This document shows positions 39,760 through 53,687 of a stretch of DNA of 64,000 nt, piece by piece (the first letter of the stretch is position 1; every line of letters starts with the position of its first letter). The position numbers and the translations under genes are program-made. Under the pieces are notes generated by a model, which was not told the DNA's origin, did no database searches, and worked only from the letters and a program-made list of their open reading frames with translations. Source of the DNA: Anaeromyces robustus (lineage: Eukaryota > Neocallimastigomycota > Neocallimastigomycetes > Neocallimastigales > Neocallimastigaceae); NCBI GenBank assembly GCA_002104895.1, contig MCFG01000041.1:167501-231500 (forward strand), read 5' to 3'.

Positions 39760-40332
39760 ACGAATAAAAGACCAAATGATATAAATAAAAAATAAAGCGA
39801 ATTAATAATAACAATAACAATAATTAATTAATCTTCTAATATTAATATTATTCATACTTTTTTAATAATCGCTTTTATTAATAATTACCAATTATACTCT
39901 ATCTCTTTATATTTTTATGAGGAAATAAATTCACTTTCTTTTATACAATTTAAACTTAATTGAACTTGAATCATCTATTTTTATTAAAATTATTCCATAT
40001 TAATATAGTGTCAGAAGAATCAAAAAATATTAATATAATAATATATAACACAATATATTATAAAATTTTTGAAAATTTTATTTAATTAATTTAATTACCA
40101 AGCAAAGATAATTTTCTATTAAAAATGAATCATGAAATAAATTCTTCATTAATAATAAAGGTCAATAAAAAATGTCATTATTTTGTTAACAATGTAAACA
40201 TATACTTTATTACTATTATTAATGAAATATATTATATACTTTATTACTATTATTCTTGAAATATACTTTATTACTATTATTCTTGAAATATATTATAATT
40301 GAAAGCACATGTATTATATATATATATTTTTT

Positions 40333-40901
40333 GGGAAGTGTGCATTTCGGCAATGTATTTCGTAAATGTATCGCGCATTAAAATAACGTATTATTTAAAT
40401 GTATTATATTGTGGCTTATAAATTAAATTAATAAAAAATTTATTATATTATTAAAATCAATATTTTATTTATTATTGATTTATGAAACCAATTTATTAGT
40501 GGTATCTTCTTTTTATTAATATTTCTTTTTTTTTTTTTATTTAACTTATGAAATAAATAAAATATTAAGTGAAATTTAAAATTTATATTTATAATTCTTT
40601 AAATTATGATTATGAAATAAATAAAATATTAAGTGAAATTTAAAATTTATATTTATAATTCTTTAAATTATGAAATAAATAAAATATTAAGTGAAATTTA
40701 AAATTTATATTTATAATTCTTTAAATTATGAAATAAATAAGAAATGTTTTAATATACAAGTACTAGTATATAAACTCTCTTAAAAATTTTTTATATAAAT
40801 GTGGCGTTAAAAATATTTATATAAATTTACAATATGAAATGTGGCGTAAAGGACCTGTCAATGCAAAAATTTCATGTACATTGCCGAAATGCTACACTCA
40901 G
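40333..40901. mobile_element. MITE-like non-autonomous DNA transposon, 569 bp
   Basis: The ends are inverted: AGTGT.GCATTTCGGCAATGTA near 40337-40357 and TACATTGCCGAAATGCTACACT at 40877-40898, a match of 21 out of 22 with one gap and a perfect 16-bp core (GCATTTCGGCAATGTA). Both sides carry the 9-nt ATATTTTTT (40324-40332 and 40902-40910), compatible with a 9-bp target-site duplication as in Mutator-like elements. That duplication is low-complexity and could be chance. There is no transposase frame inside. The interior includes a triplicated 58-64 bp unit. Confidence 0.6.
40548..40735 (+). repeat. Minisatellite, three 58-64 bp units inside the MITE-like element
   Basis: Units start at 40548, 40612 and 40670, with a partial fourth at 40728. 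Each begins ATGAAATAAATAAAATATTA and ends TATAATTCTTTAAATT. They are almost identical. Confidence 0.9.
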
Positions 40902-41272
40902 ATATTTTTTATATTTATATATACATATATTTTTATATATTTATATATATATATATATTTTTTATTAGAAAATACTAAATTATTCATATTATTAATTTCA
41001 TATATATTTTGTTATACATAAATAACTTAATGTATATGAATTAAAATACAACTATATGAATTTTATAAAACTATATCTATTAAAATTATTAACTCATTAT
41101 TTACACTACATTAAATGTTTCGTACATTTATTACTTTATATTAATATTCTATACAAAAAAAAAAAAAAATATTAGATTATTTTTTTTAAGTAATCTTATT
41201 TAAAATAACAAACATTAAAATTATAATTACATGTCACTCAATAAAAAAATTAATTGCCTAAATTATCAAAAT

Positions 41273-41575
<303 letters not shown>

Positions 41576-43160
41576 TATATATATATAATTCGATTAAAAA
41601 TAGATATATAATAATATATTTCTACAATTATTGGTATAGATTTTGATTTTTATATGTTTCCATAGATTATTTAACAATACTATAAAAATAATACTTATAA
41701 AAATAATATCTAAAATTATATCTTATTATATATTTTTAAAATAAATCTTTAAACATTTGGTCTAAAAAATATTATTGTTTATAAAAATGTTTAAAAAAAA
41801 ACTATAATAAATGGTACACAAAAATCTATTACATATTAAGCAATAGGTTAGATTATAATTAAATACTGGGTTAGTTTATCATTAAAAGTAAAATTTAAAT
41901 TATATAAAAATTTCAAAAACTTAATATCCATAATCACTATTTCTATACTATTAAAATAGTGTATTTCTAGCTTTGTTTTCCTTTGCTTTATCGACTAATA
42001 ATTAAATTCTATATGTAAGTTTTTGAAATATTTATATAGTTAATAATTAAATTATTATGAAAGTCATTTTCTGAAATAATAAAAAAAAACTAATTATCAA
42101 TATTAATTTGTATGTGAAATTGTAAAAATAAAAAAAAAGTTATTAATTCTGTTATATATTAATTTATTATATGTCAATATTGATATTGTCAAATATGTTA
42201 TATTAAAAAAAAATAAATTGTAATATTACTCTAAATTATAAAAGTTTATATTGCAACTAAAATGTTACATTTAAGAAAAAATATATATATACTAAATAAT
42301 TCAATGGAAAATGAAGAATTTAATATTTCAATATTAAATTATTGTTTTTAAAATATTATATATTAATTTATTATATCGACCAAATAATACAATATAAAAA
42401 AATAAATAACAAGTGATATTTTTATTATAACAAAAAAAAAATAAGACATAAATATATTTATATTTTTATTAATATTATTTTTATAACATAAATTTTATTT
42501 ATAATATTTTATAAATAAAGCATAATAAATAATTTTATTATTATTTATTATTGATGTATTAAATTACAAAAGTAATAAGAAATTAATCTATATATTTTTT
42601 TCATTTTTATAATTATTCGAAATTATGGATACTAGTGAAATTGAAAATTAACCAGAACAAATAATATATAAAACACAAATTATTATAAAGTATTTATTTT
42701 TATATTTTTTGAAACATAAAAATATCTATATAAAGTATTTAAATAAATAATTAAATAAATAATTAAATATCATAATTATAATTAAATAATATTTTATTGC
42801 TAATCACTCATATATAAATTTTAATTAGACATTTATTGTCACGTCACAATGCTATATATAGTCCTTGTCTTTTTTTCTTAAAGAAAAAATATATTTTAGA
42901 TTTTCATTTTTTTAAATTATTTTTTTTTAATTAATAAATAATAGATAAAAGATAAATAAATAAATAAATTGATAAATAATAAATAAATAAATAAATAGAT
43001 AAATATTTTAACTATTTTAAACTTTAATTTATCTATTTATTTATTATATATTTAAAATAGTTTAAAAAATTTTTAAAACATTAATTAATTTTTTATTGGA
43101 CAATTAAGCCTTAGTTATTAAAACTTTAAATTAAACAAAAGTTTTTTTATATAAATTAAT

Positions 43161-43239
43161 CATGTGATTTATTCACATGATTATATCATAAACACATTAA
43201 GTGTTTACCTGCCTTTATCTTTTATACGACTTCGATGTC
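43161..43239 (-). mobile_element. SINE-like element, copy C (diverged 3' tail only)
   Basis: Read on the minus strand: GACATCGAAGTCGTATAAAAG, then ATAAAGGCAGGTAA, then a stem-loop with 7-bp arms (CATGTGA at 43161-43167 paired with TCACATG at 43173-43179, loop 5 nt). Order and spacing match the 3' end of copy B, and the arms are identical to those of copy B. The rest has decayed. Confidence 0.5.
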
Positions 43240-44728
43240 TTTTATACTTTTTTTTTTATTTAATGATATATTAAAGTCTATTTTTTTTTTTGGTAACTAA
43301 TAAAAATATTTTTAAAGTCCACTATACCTATAAATTTTTAACTACCATTTCCTATATGTAAATATATATATACAAAATTATATAAAAAAACTAAAACCAT
43401 ATTTTTAAAAATATATTAACTTTTGATTTAATTAACTTTTGATTTAATTTAAAAGGAAAAAAAAATACATAGGAATAATTAAAAATAGTTATATATAATT
43501 TTTTAATTTAATTATATTGAATAAAAAAAAAGAATATTTATTTTCCTATTTGAATGTGAAATTATTTTAAAAATAATTATAATATAATCATAAAATATAA
43601 AAGTAAAGATTTATTAAATAATAATATTTCTTTTCATCTAATTATATATTTTTATAATAGTAATTAGTATATATTTTTTTATAATAGTATTATTATGTAT
43701 TTTTATAATAGTATTATTATATATATATATTTTTTAATAAGCAGGTTATTTTAGAATATTATATATAAATATGATAATTTGATAATATAATTTATTTATA
43801 TTTTTTTATAAAAGTTTTATTAATATAAATTATAATATTGATAAAACACCGTTTTAAAAATTTTCTCAAATTAAAATTTTATATATGTTCAAAATTTATT
43901 CTTTTTCTGTCATTATTATTATATATATATATATTTATTTATTTAAATAGCAAAATATCTTTTTAATAAGGATAATTATTTTTATAACAATAACAACAAT
44001 TATTAAATACTAATAATAAAATAAAAATATTAATACATATGTATTTTTAAGTTTAACGATTTAAATTTACAATGTATATTAATTAATAATAGTAATATAA
44101 GAAATTCTTTAAATAAATATTTTAAACACACATTTAAAAAAAAAAATTGGTATTTTCAATATTAATATTTAATCTCAGTCCAACTTATAATGATTTTTGT
44201 TTTGATTCATATCAAAGCTAAAAAAAAAAAAAATGTTTTAAGAAATAAAATAATAATCACATATTAATATATAATATATATAATATATATTAATATAAGT
44301 TAATTTATTTTTGTGAATTAGGGAATTAGTAGCTGTTAGAAATGTTCCAGATTTCTTTGAAAATTAACTTTTTTTTTTTAATTAAATAATACTTAATTAA
44401 TTTTCTTTTAATATTATATTAAATTAAACAATGTATTAAATAAATTGCTATAAATTCTTATGAAATATAATATTTACTATATAAATATTATATATAAATA
44501 TTATATAAATTAAATACAAATATAAATACAAACAAATACAAAAATTATAACAAATATTATATGAATATTATATATTATTATAATCATAAATATTATTTCT
44601 TATTATTTCATATTATAAATAAAACATTTGCCTATAATAAATTAACATTAATTTATATTATATGGAATAATAAGATAAATGTAATTTACAGTTTAAATAT
44701 ATAAATCCACTAATAATCTCTATAAACA

Positions 44729-44763
44729 ATAAATAATAAATAAATAAATAAATAAATAAATAA

Positions 44764-44845
<82 letters not shown>

Positions 44846-44871
44846 ACAAACAAATAAATAAATAAATAAAT
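44729..44871. repeat. (AAAT)n microsatellite, about 140 bp
   Basis: AAAT repeats with a few AATAAT slips and two AAAC changes near 44845-44853. It creates a spurious minus-strand frame. Confidence 0.95.
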
Positions 44872-47447
44872 ATGTCTTTATTATAAAATATCATATTTGT
44901 GTTTTTATTACATAATCATATATTTGGATTATATGATTATAATGTAAATATAATTGAACATAACCTTACCTATATAAGCCATATAGACATAAAAGGATTA
45001 CAATTAACATAATAAACAATTACAAATTCTTAATATAGTTGTATGTAATATTTTTTTAATATAGTTGTATGTAATGTTTCAATAATATTACTATATTAAG
45101 AAATATACCATAAGAAATATACCAAAATGATTAATTAATATTATATTAAAAAGAATAATTAGAATTAAATAGAATTAATATTTATTATTAAAAAATTTAA
45201 AATTTTTTCTTTTTAATAATTAATTAGGTTATTAATAATTAATTTTTTGATTTAATATAATTAAACAATTTTGAATATCGAATATATATATATTTTTTAA
45301 TTTTTATTGATGTCATAATAAATGTCGAAAAGTCTTTATGAAAAAAGTATCAGTGAATTTATACAATTATATTAATAAATAATTGTATAAATTCAATATT
45401 ATATTCAATATCTATAATTTTCATAGTTATTAGATATTTTAAAATTAATAATAAAATTAATAATAATAATAATAATGATCATGATAATGATAATAATATG
45501 AATATAATTATTTTAACAAAAACCTAGTAAAAAAAGTTAATATAGATTTAATTTAACAAATAAAAAAATTAATTAAATTAATTTATTTAAATTAATATAA
45601 TTTATAGATTTAATCTATTTAATTTTGTTATTTATTTATTTATTTTAATATCCATTTATTCATTTAATACAAAATAACATTTAGAAAAAAAATTTAATTC
45701 TAAATATTATTTTTCTTCAATTATTTCATATATAGATTAAAATAAACAAAATAAGATTTCAGATTGATATAAATTTTTTCATGTTTTTATATTAAAAGTC
45801 TTTTTTCTTTTTTTTTTTTTAATTTTCTATTTTATTTTCCCATTAATTTTTCGATTTTGTTTGTTTATTAAGTCTAATTAAAAAAAAAAAAAAAAACAAG
45901 ATGAATGGTATACATTTAAAATTATGGTTATTAAAATTTTATACTTAATAATAATTTTATGGTAAAATGTTATTATTATCAAATATAGAATATGTATAAT
46001 GTTATTAAAGTATAAATTCTTATCAAATATAGAATATGTATAATGTTATTAAAGTATAAATTCTTAATATAAAAATCTTTGTAGTTTTCTTTTTTTCCTA
46101 TTTCAATATTTATATATTTATTTATTTATTAATTAATTATTTAATTACTTATGTATTCATTTATTTAATAACTTTATGTTAAATTTCTTTTTATTCTTTA
46201 TTATTTATTTAAAATTATGTAATTTATTTAATATTCATTCATTAATTTTAATTATAATTATTCATATAATTTTTTTTTAAAAAAAAACATTTTTTTAAAG
46301 ATAAAGTTTTTAACATTTTATATATTAGATTGTATTTTATTAATATAATAATATATGATATTAATTAAATATAATATATAATATATAACACAAAATATGT
46401 TATAAGTATAATATAATATATGAATATTATATTATTTGTGTATATATAAATTTATTTAGTATATATTAATAAAATTGATAATACATGATAATATTAATAA
46501 TTATATGTATTGTAATATATTTTATTATTTATTAATATTTAATATTATTATTTATCTTTTTATAATTTATTCTTTATTTATTTTTATTTTTATATTATTT
46601 ATTGTTTTGTTTACTTTATACCTTAATCCTTACTTTCTTCCTATTTAATTAAGTATTCTATTAGCTATAATATTTTATTATCTTCATTATTGTTATAAAT
46701 TAGAAAGCGTTAATTATTTTTGATAAACTTTAATTCAAATTTTTATAATTTTTCTTTATATTATTAAATAGCTGTCCATTATTTTTTTTTTCTTTTTAAA
46801 TTATTATTTATTTTATAGTAAAAAATTTGTTAAGTAAACAATAATAATTTTTTATATGTTTGTTTATTATATATTATTATTATGATATTATTATATTATT
46901 ATATTATTACATTATTATTCTATTATATCAAAATATTTAATATCAAAGTATTATTTACTACTAATATAAATGAATATTAATATTAGTATTTATTGAAATG
47001 GTTATTATTCGCTATAATTTTCATATTCAAATAAAATATTTTTTAAAAGGTCATAAATTACTATAAACAACTTAAAATAATATAATAATTATTATATATG
47101 TTATTATTTTTGTATTTATTCTTATATATAATATTATATATATTATTATATATTTATTATATTTATATATAATAATTATATGCAGTCATATTGTATGGAT
47201 ATATTAATTTTTAATATTAATATATTTATAATATATTATACTATTTAATATTAATTATATTAAAAATCATACATCATATATCATTAATTGTAAATAATTA
47301 TTATCGAATAAATTTATATTTTATTTATTATATTTATAATATAATGATTATATATTGTTTTATTAATTATAATTTATTAAAACAAATATGATAAGTATAA
47401 ATAGCCTCATTTTCTTTCTTTTTTTTAAATTTTTTTTTTTTGGCATT

Positions 47448-47457
47448 TTACGTCACC
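47448..47457 (+). promoter_or_regulatory. CRE-like motif upstream of xylB
   Basis: TTACGTCACC occurs about 165 bp before the xylB start, directly after a T tract. TACGTCA resembles the ATF/CREB binding core. It stands out in this AT-rich context, but it is a single short match and no factor is known for it here. Confidence 0.25.
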
Positions 47458-47617
47458 AAAGTTTATATATTAAGATAAAACTTAATATTATTTTTAATTT
47501 TTTAAACAATTTTTAATTGTTATAAAATTATCCAAGTTGTCTCAACCAAACTTATTTAACTGTTTTAATAAAAAACTCTTTTCTAAAAAGAAGTCTAGTA
47601 GTACTACATCAATCAAC

Positions 47618-49102
47618 ATGAAGACTGTTGCTGGTATTGATCTTGGAACTCAAAGTATGAAAGTCGTTATTTACGACTATGAAAAGAAAGAAATCATTGA
47701 AACTGCTAGTTGTCCAATGGAATTGATTTCTGAAAGTGATGGTACTCGTGAACAAACTACTGAATGGTTTGACAAGGGTTTAGAAGTCTGTTTTGGTAAG
47801 CTTAGTGCTGAAAACAAAAAGACTATTGAAGCCATCGGTATTTCAGGTCAACAACATGGTTTTGTTCCACTTGGTGCTGACGGAAAAGCTTTATACAACA
47901 TCAAACTTTGGTGTGATACTTCAACTGTTGAAGAATGTAAAATTATAACTGAAGCTGCTGGTGGTGATGAAGCTGTTATAGATGCTCTTGGTAACCTTAT
48001 GCTTACTGGTTTCACTGCTCCAAAGATCCTTTGGCTCAAGCGTAACAAGCCAGAAGCTTTTGCTAACTTAAAATACATTATGCTTCCTCACGATTACTTA
48101 AACTGGAAACTTACTGGTGATTACGTTATGGAATATGGTGATGCTTCCGGTACTGCTCTCTTTGATTCAAAGAACCGTAAATGGTCTGAAAAGATCTGTA
48201 ATATTATTGATCCAAAACTTTTAGGTTTACTTCCAAAATTAATTGAACCAAGTGCTCCAGCTGGTAAGGTTAGTGCTGAAGCTGCTAAAGCTTACGGTAT
48301 TCCAGCTGATATTCCAGTCTCTGCTGGTGGTGGTGATAATATGATGGGTGCTGTTGGTACTGGTACTGTTGTTGATGGTTTCCTTACCATGTCCATGGGT
48401 ACTTCTGGTACTCTTTATGGTTACAGTGACAAGCCAATTGCTGACCCAGCTAACGGTTTAAGTGGTTTCTGTTCATCTACTGGTGGATGGCTTCCATTAC
48501 TCTGTACTATGAACTGTACTGTTGCCACCGAATTTGTTCGTGACCTCTTCCAAATGGATATTAAGCAACTTAATGAAGAAGCTGCTAAATCTCCATGTGG
48601 TAGTGAAGGTGTTTTAGTCATTCCATACTTCAATGGTGAAAGAACTCCAAACTTACCAAACGGTCGTGCTAGTATTACCGGTCTTACCTCTGCTAATACT
48701 AACCGTGCTAACATTACTCGTGCTAGTTTCGAATCTGCCGTTTTCGCTATGCGTGGTGGATTAGATGCTTTCCGTAAGTTAGGTTTCCAACCAAAGGAAA
48801 TCCGTTTAATTGGTGGTGGTTCTAAGTCACCACTCTGGAGACAAATTGCTGCTGATGTCATGAATGTTCCAATTAGAGTTCCACTTTTAGATGAAGCTGC
48901 TGCTCTTGGTGGTGCTATTCAAGGTTTATGGTGCCTTAAGAACCAATCTGGTAAATGTGATATTGGTGAACTTTGTAAGGAACACATTAAACTTGATGAA
49001 TCAAAGAGTGCTAACCCAATTGCCGAAAATGTTGCCATTTACGACAAGGCTTACGAAGAATACTCTAAGGTTGTTAAGACTCTTTCTCCATTATATGCTT
49101 AG
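47618..49102 (+). CDS. xylB: Xylulokinase (D-xylulose kinase)
   Basis: Single exon, 494 residues, matching the length and most of the sequence of the xylulokinase known from Piromyces sp. E2. It phosphorylates D-xylulose with ATP to D-xylulose 5-phosphate, in the cytosol, the second step of isomerase-type xylose use. FGGY-kinase features: N-terminal phosphate-binding GIDLGTQSMKVVIYD (residues 6-20), GISGQQHGF (about 74-82), LWCDTSTVEEC (about 97-107), the catalytic Asp240 in SAGGGDNMMGAVG, a GTSGT loop, and LIGGGSKSPLWRQI near the C terminus. The ATG at 47618 is chosen because the protein family starts there (MKTVAGIDLG); the frame is open for 41 codons upstream but has no ATG. Codon use is G/C-enriched relative to the receptors, with many CTT, GGT, AAG and ATT. 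Fungal xylB is widely regarded as acquired from bacteria. xylA lies 4.6 kb downstream on the same strand. Confidence 0.98.
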   Translation: MKTVAGIDLGTQSMKVVIYDYEKKEIIETASCPMELISESDGTREQTTEWFDKGLEVCFGKLSAENKKTIEAIGISGQQHGFVPLGADGKALYNIKLWCDTSTVEECKIITEAAGGDEAVIDALGNLMLTGFTAPKILWLKRNKPEAFANLKYIMLPHDYLNWKLTGDYVMEYGDASGTALFDSKNRKWSEKICNIIDPKLLGLLPKLIEPSAPAGKVSAEAAKAYGIPADIPVSAGGGDNMMGAVGTGTVVDGFLTMSMGTSGTLYGYSDKPIADPANGLSGFCSSTGGWLPLLCTMNCTVATEFVRDLFQMDIKQLNEEAAKSPCGSEGVLVIPYFNGERTPNLPNGRASITGLTSANTNRANITRASFESAVFAMRGGLDAFRKLGFQPKEIRLIGGGSKSPLWRQIAADVMNVPIRVPLLDEAAALGGAIQGLWCLKNQSGKCDIGELCKEHIKLDESKSANPIAENVAIYDKAYEEYSKVVKTLSPLYA

Positions 49103-52100
49103 ATTTTAAAATAAATTTTAAAATTATAAATATATATAAAACTATCATAAAAAAGAAAAAAAAATAATATAATATAATTTTTTTTACCAAGAGTTCTTTC
49201 GCCAAAATAATAAACGTATATGCACTTATAATGTTATAAATAAGACATTTCCGTTTAAAAAAACTCAGCGGTGGATATTATATAATTTTACAATTAATTA
49301 TATTTTATTATGATTAAAGACATAATAAATATAATTAAGTGAACATAAACAAATCTATAAACAATAAACCAAATAAACCTATAAACCAAATAAATAATAT
49401 AAACCTATAAAATAAAATATAAACAAATAAAGAAATAAGGTATTATAATAAATATAAAAAAAAAATAAATAATAAAAATATACATGTATAAAATAATAAA
49501 TTAAATTAAATAAAATAAAATAAAAAATATAAAATATAAAAAATCAAAAAAAAAAAAAAAAAAAAAAAGAATAATAATAGTAAATAAGAGCAATTATTTT
49601 TTGTTTGTTTGTTTGTTTGTTTGTTTATTTATTTAATTTTATTTTTTCATTTTAAAAGTATTTAATATTTTTTTATTAATTTATTCAATTTTTTTTTTTA
49701 AAAAAAAAAGATATATTCATTTATAATTTAAAATAGTATTAATTTTTAATGTTGATCATTTTTTTTTTATGAATAATATTCATAAATACCAAATACAAAG
49801 AGTCTTTGTTTAGAAAAAAAAAAAAAAAAGAGTAAAATATAATAAAAATCGTTTGTTTATATCTTTTAATATCAATATTAATTTATATAATATATATTAA
49901 GATTATTAAGATTAATCGTTTTATAGGATAGTTTATTTATAATTGGATATTTGGTATTTATTGATGATGATTAATTATTATTAATTATATTTTTATATTT
50001 AATTAAAGATAATAGAATTTTATTAAAATTATTTTAATATCTTTTCTTTTTTCTTTTTTCTTTTTATTCTTTTATTAAAGAATTTTAATATAATAAAAAT
50101 AAATAAATAAATATAAAAAAAAAGTAAATAAAAAAAGTAAATAATAAAAAATTAATAAAAAAATAAATAAAAAATATAATTAAAATTAATTTGTATAAAT
50201 TTATGTAGAAAAGTCATGATTATTATAGACTTTGTGGATTTATTTTATTTTATTTTATTTATAATTATTTCTAATTATTCATTATAAATTAATTATTATA
50301 ATATATTATTAATCAATTAGAATTATATTATTACTATATATGTAATTATAAAAAAATTAAATTTAATTTTTTAAAAAAATGTAATGAATTTTTAATAAAA
50401 AAATAAAAAAAAAAAGTAATTAAATTTTTTTTTTTGTATTGATATTTAACTCAAATTATTAACTAATATAGTAATAGGACCAATAATTTAATATTACATT
50501 TCTTTTTTTGTTATTCTTTTTCTTTTCTTTTTTTTTTTTTAATTTTTTTTTCATTTACTATTTTTTTTTCATTTATATAACAATTTCTATAGAATTGAAC
50601 AAGGGGTATAAAGTATAGAATGTACAGTTAATGTATAGAATTTATTGAATGTCAATAATGAATAATTTGATTAAATAAAAATATCATTGTTTGATAATAT
50701 TTTAAAAAAAAAAACAAAAGAAAACAAAACAAAAAAAAAAATAAAATAAAATAGATATTTAAAATTTTTTTTAAACTTTTAATTTATTAAAAAAAGAATG
50801 ATTTTCAAGTGGGAGACTTTTAATGCTGTCATATTACTTAATTATTTATTTTTAACCTAGTGAAATATTATACAAAAAACCAAGAAGAAAACCAACGTAA
50901 AAATTCAAGTTACGGGAAAAAAATATCAGAGTGTCGATCCTAAAAGTCTTAAATAAATTTGTACACCTAACATAAAATAGAGTTATTCTTTTCATATATT
51001 ATATAATATGAATTATAATTAAAAAATTAATTAATTAATTTATTATATTAATGAAAAAAAAAGTTTTTTTATTTATTTATTTAATATTTATTATGACATC
51101 ATAGTTTAAGAATAAGAAAAAAAAAATTTTTTAGTTTATTATTAAATTAAAAATTAATCTTTTTATTCTTAATATATAAATAATATATTTAATATTATAA
51201 ATATTATATATTAATAATATATTTATAATAAATTTAATATATTTTGTAACTTATTTATGTATATATAAAAATTGTATAATAATTAACAAAATTTTAAATA
51301 ATACATTTTATTTATAATATATATGTAAAATATATTATGATATATATTAATAAATTGTTACAAAAAATATTTTAATTAAAATATATAATAAAATAAAATA
51401 AATTAGAAAACAAGAATATTTATTTATCATAAGTAAAAAAAAAAAAATAAATAAATAATGAAATAAAATAAATAATAAAAATGGTAAATTATTTATTTAC
51501 TAGAACATTTCGGTAAAATATATTAATAAAAATATTTTTATTTATTATAATTTATTATTTAATATTTATTTAATATTTATTTAATATTATTTATTTAATT
51601 TTTAATTTTTTTTATTTATTTAGTGTAAATTTATTTAATTTTTCATTTTTATTTATTTATTTTTTGATTTAATGATTTGATATATTGATATATAATTGAT
51701 ATATTGATTTTTTATTGATTTAATGATTTAGTTTATATTTATATCATTCATAGTATAAATTATTATAAAAAATATATTTTATATTTTAATTTTTAAATTA
51801 AAAAAAAATAAAAAAAAATTAAACTTATTTTTTATTATTAATTAATTTAATTATAAAAAAATTACTAATATAAATAATGAATTTTAACTTTTTAATATAT
51901 ATTGTATTTATATATATTTAGAAGAATATTTAAATATTATAAGTATTATATATTATAATGTATTTATAATATATCTTTTGTAATTGATCTAGATTTTAAG
52001 TTTATTTAAAGTTACTCCTTACATAGATTTTTCCACTCCTCCTTCCCCAAGTAATAATTTACATTTTTTTTTATATACAAAGAAGGTCATATTAATATGA

Positions 52101-53687
52101 TATGGGAAATAATTTAGTTTCAAATTCGTTGGAAATTTTTGAATTAATTATTATTTTTATTTTTTATTTATTATTTTTTATTTATTATTTTTTATTTATT
52201 ATTTTTTATTTATTATTTATTATACTCCACTTTTGGTTTGTATAGCCGCATAGTAAAGTAGAGTTATGGTTATTGATCGTGGTTTGAATTTGGTCAATTA
52301 AATAAAAAAATTAAAAAAAAAATATAATTAACTAAGAATATAATAATTTAATAGGATAGAAAAACGAATTTAATAACATATTTTTTTTTTATTTAAAAGT
52401 ATTTATTCCCGAAGTAATATTTATATTAATTTACTATAGAACTATATTATTTTATTTATTAGATTCAATTATTTTGATTGATTACTTTTTTTTTTTTTTC
52501 TACATACATAATATACATAATAGCTTATTTTTTAAATTAAATTTAATAAGGTTATACCTCCATAAAAAATTGTACTGATAATATTGTATTATTATTATTA
52601 TTTATTACTAATTAATTATTATCAAAGAAATGTATTTATTTATTGTTAATTCTTTTTTTTATAAAAATTGTTTAATTGTAAACAAAATTTTATTATTTTA
52701 TATATAAAAGTATATTATAATATAATATAGTAAATATTATTAAAAGAAGTATCAAATATGTTCTATTATCTATTTTTCTATTTATAATGAGGGGAAGGAT
52801 AAATAGTAGAATATAAAATTTAATAATAAAATATTAATAAAAAATATTAAATATATAAATAAAAAATAATTAATAAGTTAATTCTATTATTTATTATTTA
52901 TTATTTATTATTTATTTTTTATTAGTTTCTAGGTAAATAAATAAACATTACTATTTTGAATATTAATGTGTATGGACATTACATGAATATATAAAAAAAT
53001 AATAATAATAAGCATAAGTTAATAAAAATAGAATTATAATTATTATTCCTTTTTTTAAAAATCAATTATTATAAATATATTAAATCAAAAAATTTAATTT
53101 ATTAATCTATACTATATAGTATACATTTTATATATTAATATTTTTAATAAAATAAATAATAACAATATTATTATAATATATTATAATATATAGAGTTTAT
53201 GTTTATTAAATAAAATACATTTATATATTAATATTAATAAAACCTTATATATTAATAATATATAATATATAATATATAAACATTTATATTATTAATATAT
53301 ATTATTATATATTTATAATATATATGGACATTACATGAAAAAATAGATTATATATATAATAAATATAAATAATATATATAATAAATGATAATAATTTATT
53401 TTTTAAAGTATAATCCAATATTATTAATATATTAAATCATTAAATTTAATTTATTAATTAATATAAATTTATATTTTATCTATTATTAATTTATATTAAT
53501 AATGAACATGTATATACGTAATAACATAAATTAATGTTATAAGGATATAGATTAATGTACTCAGAAAAATATAAATAGTCAAATATTTCTCAATTTATTA
53601 AAAATTCAAGTAGAAATTATTTTATTAATTTTATCTACGAGGCTTATTAGGCTTGGATTATAAATTATATATATAAATTAATTCAAA
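49103..53687. other. AT-rich spacer between xylB and xylA
   Basis: No gene is visible in 4.6 kb. It contains A/T tracts, TTTG and TTTA repeats near 49600-49640, TTTTTTATTTATTA repeats at about 52155-52220 and TA-rich palindromes at 51160-51340 and 53220-53340. A less AT-rich patch at 52225-52305 was checked as a tRNA and rejected. The last 150 bp form the xylA 5' region. Confidence 0.75.

Noticed and set aside
47495-47617. N-terminal extension of XylB (LFNCFNKKLFSKKKSSSTTS), possibly a targeting peptide
   Set aside because: The frame is open back to a stop at 47495 but has no ATG, and the known fungal protein starts at 47618. It is most likely 5' untranslated sequence.
47848-48861. Minus-strand frames inside xylB, and similar ones inside xylA and GH5
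   Set aside because: They are antisense shadows of strongly biased coding sequence.
52225-52305. Possible tRNA (TATAGCCGCATAGT as A box, GGTTTGAATTTGG as B box)
   Set aside because: The B box departs from GGTTCRANYCC, no proper T-arm or acceptor stem forms, and no anticodon arm could be drawn.
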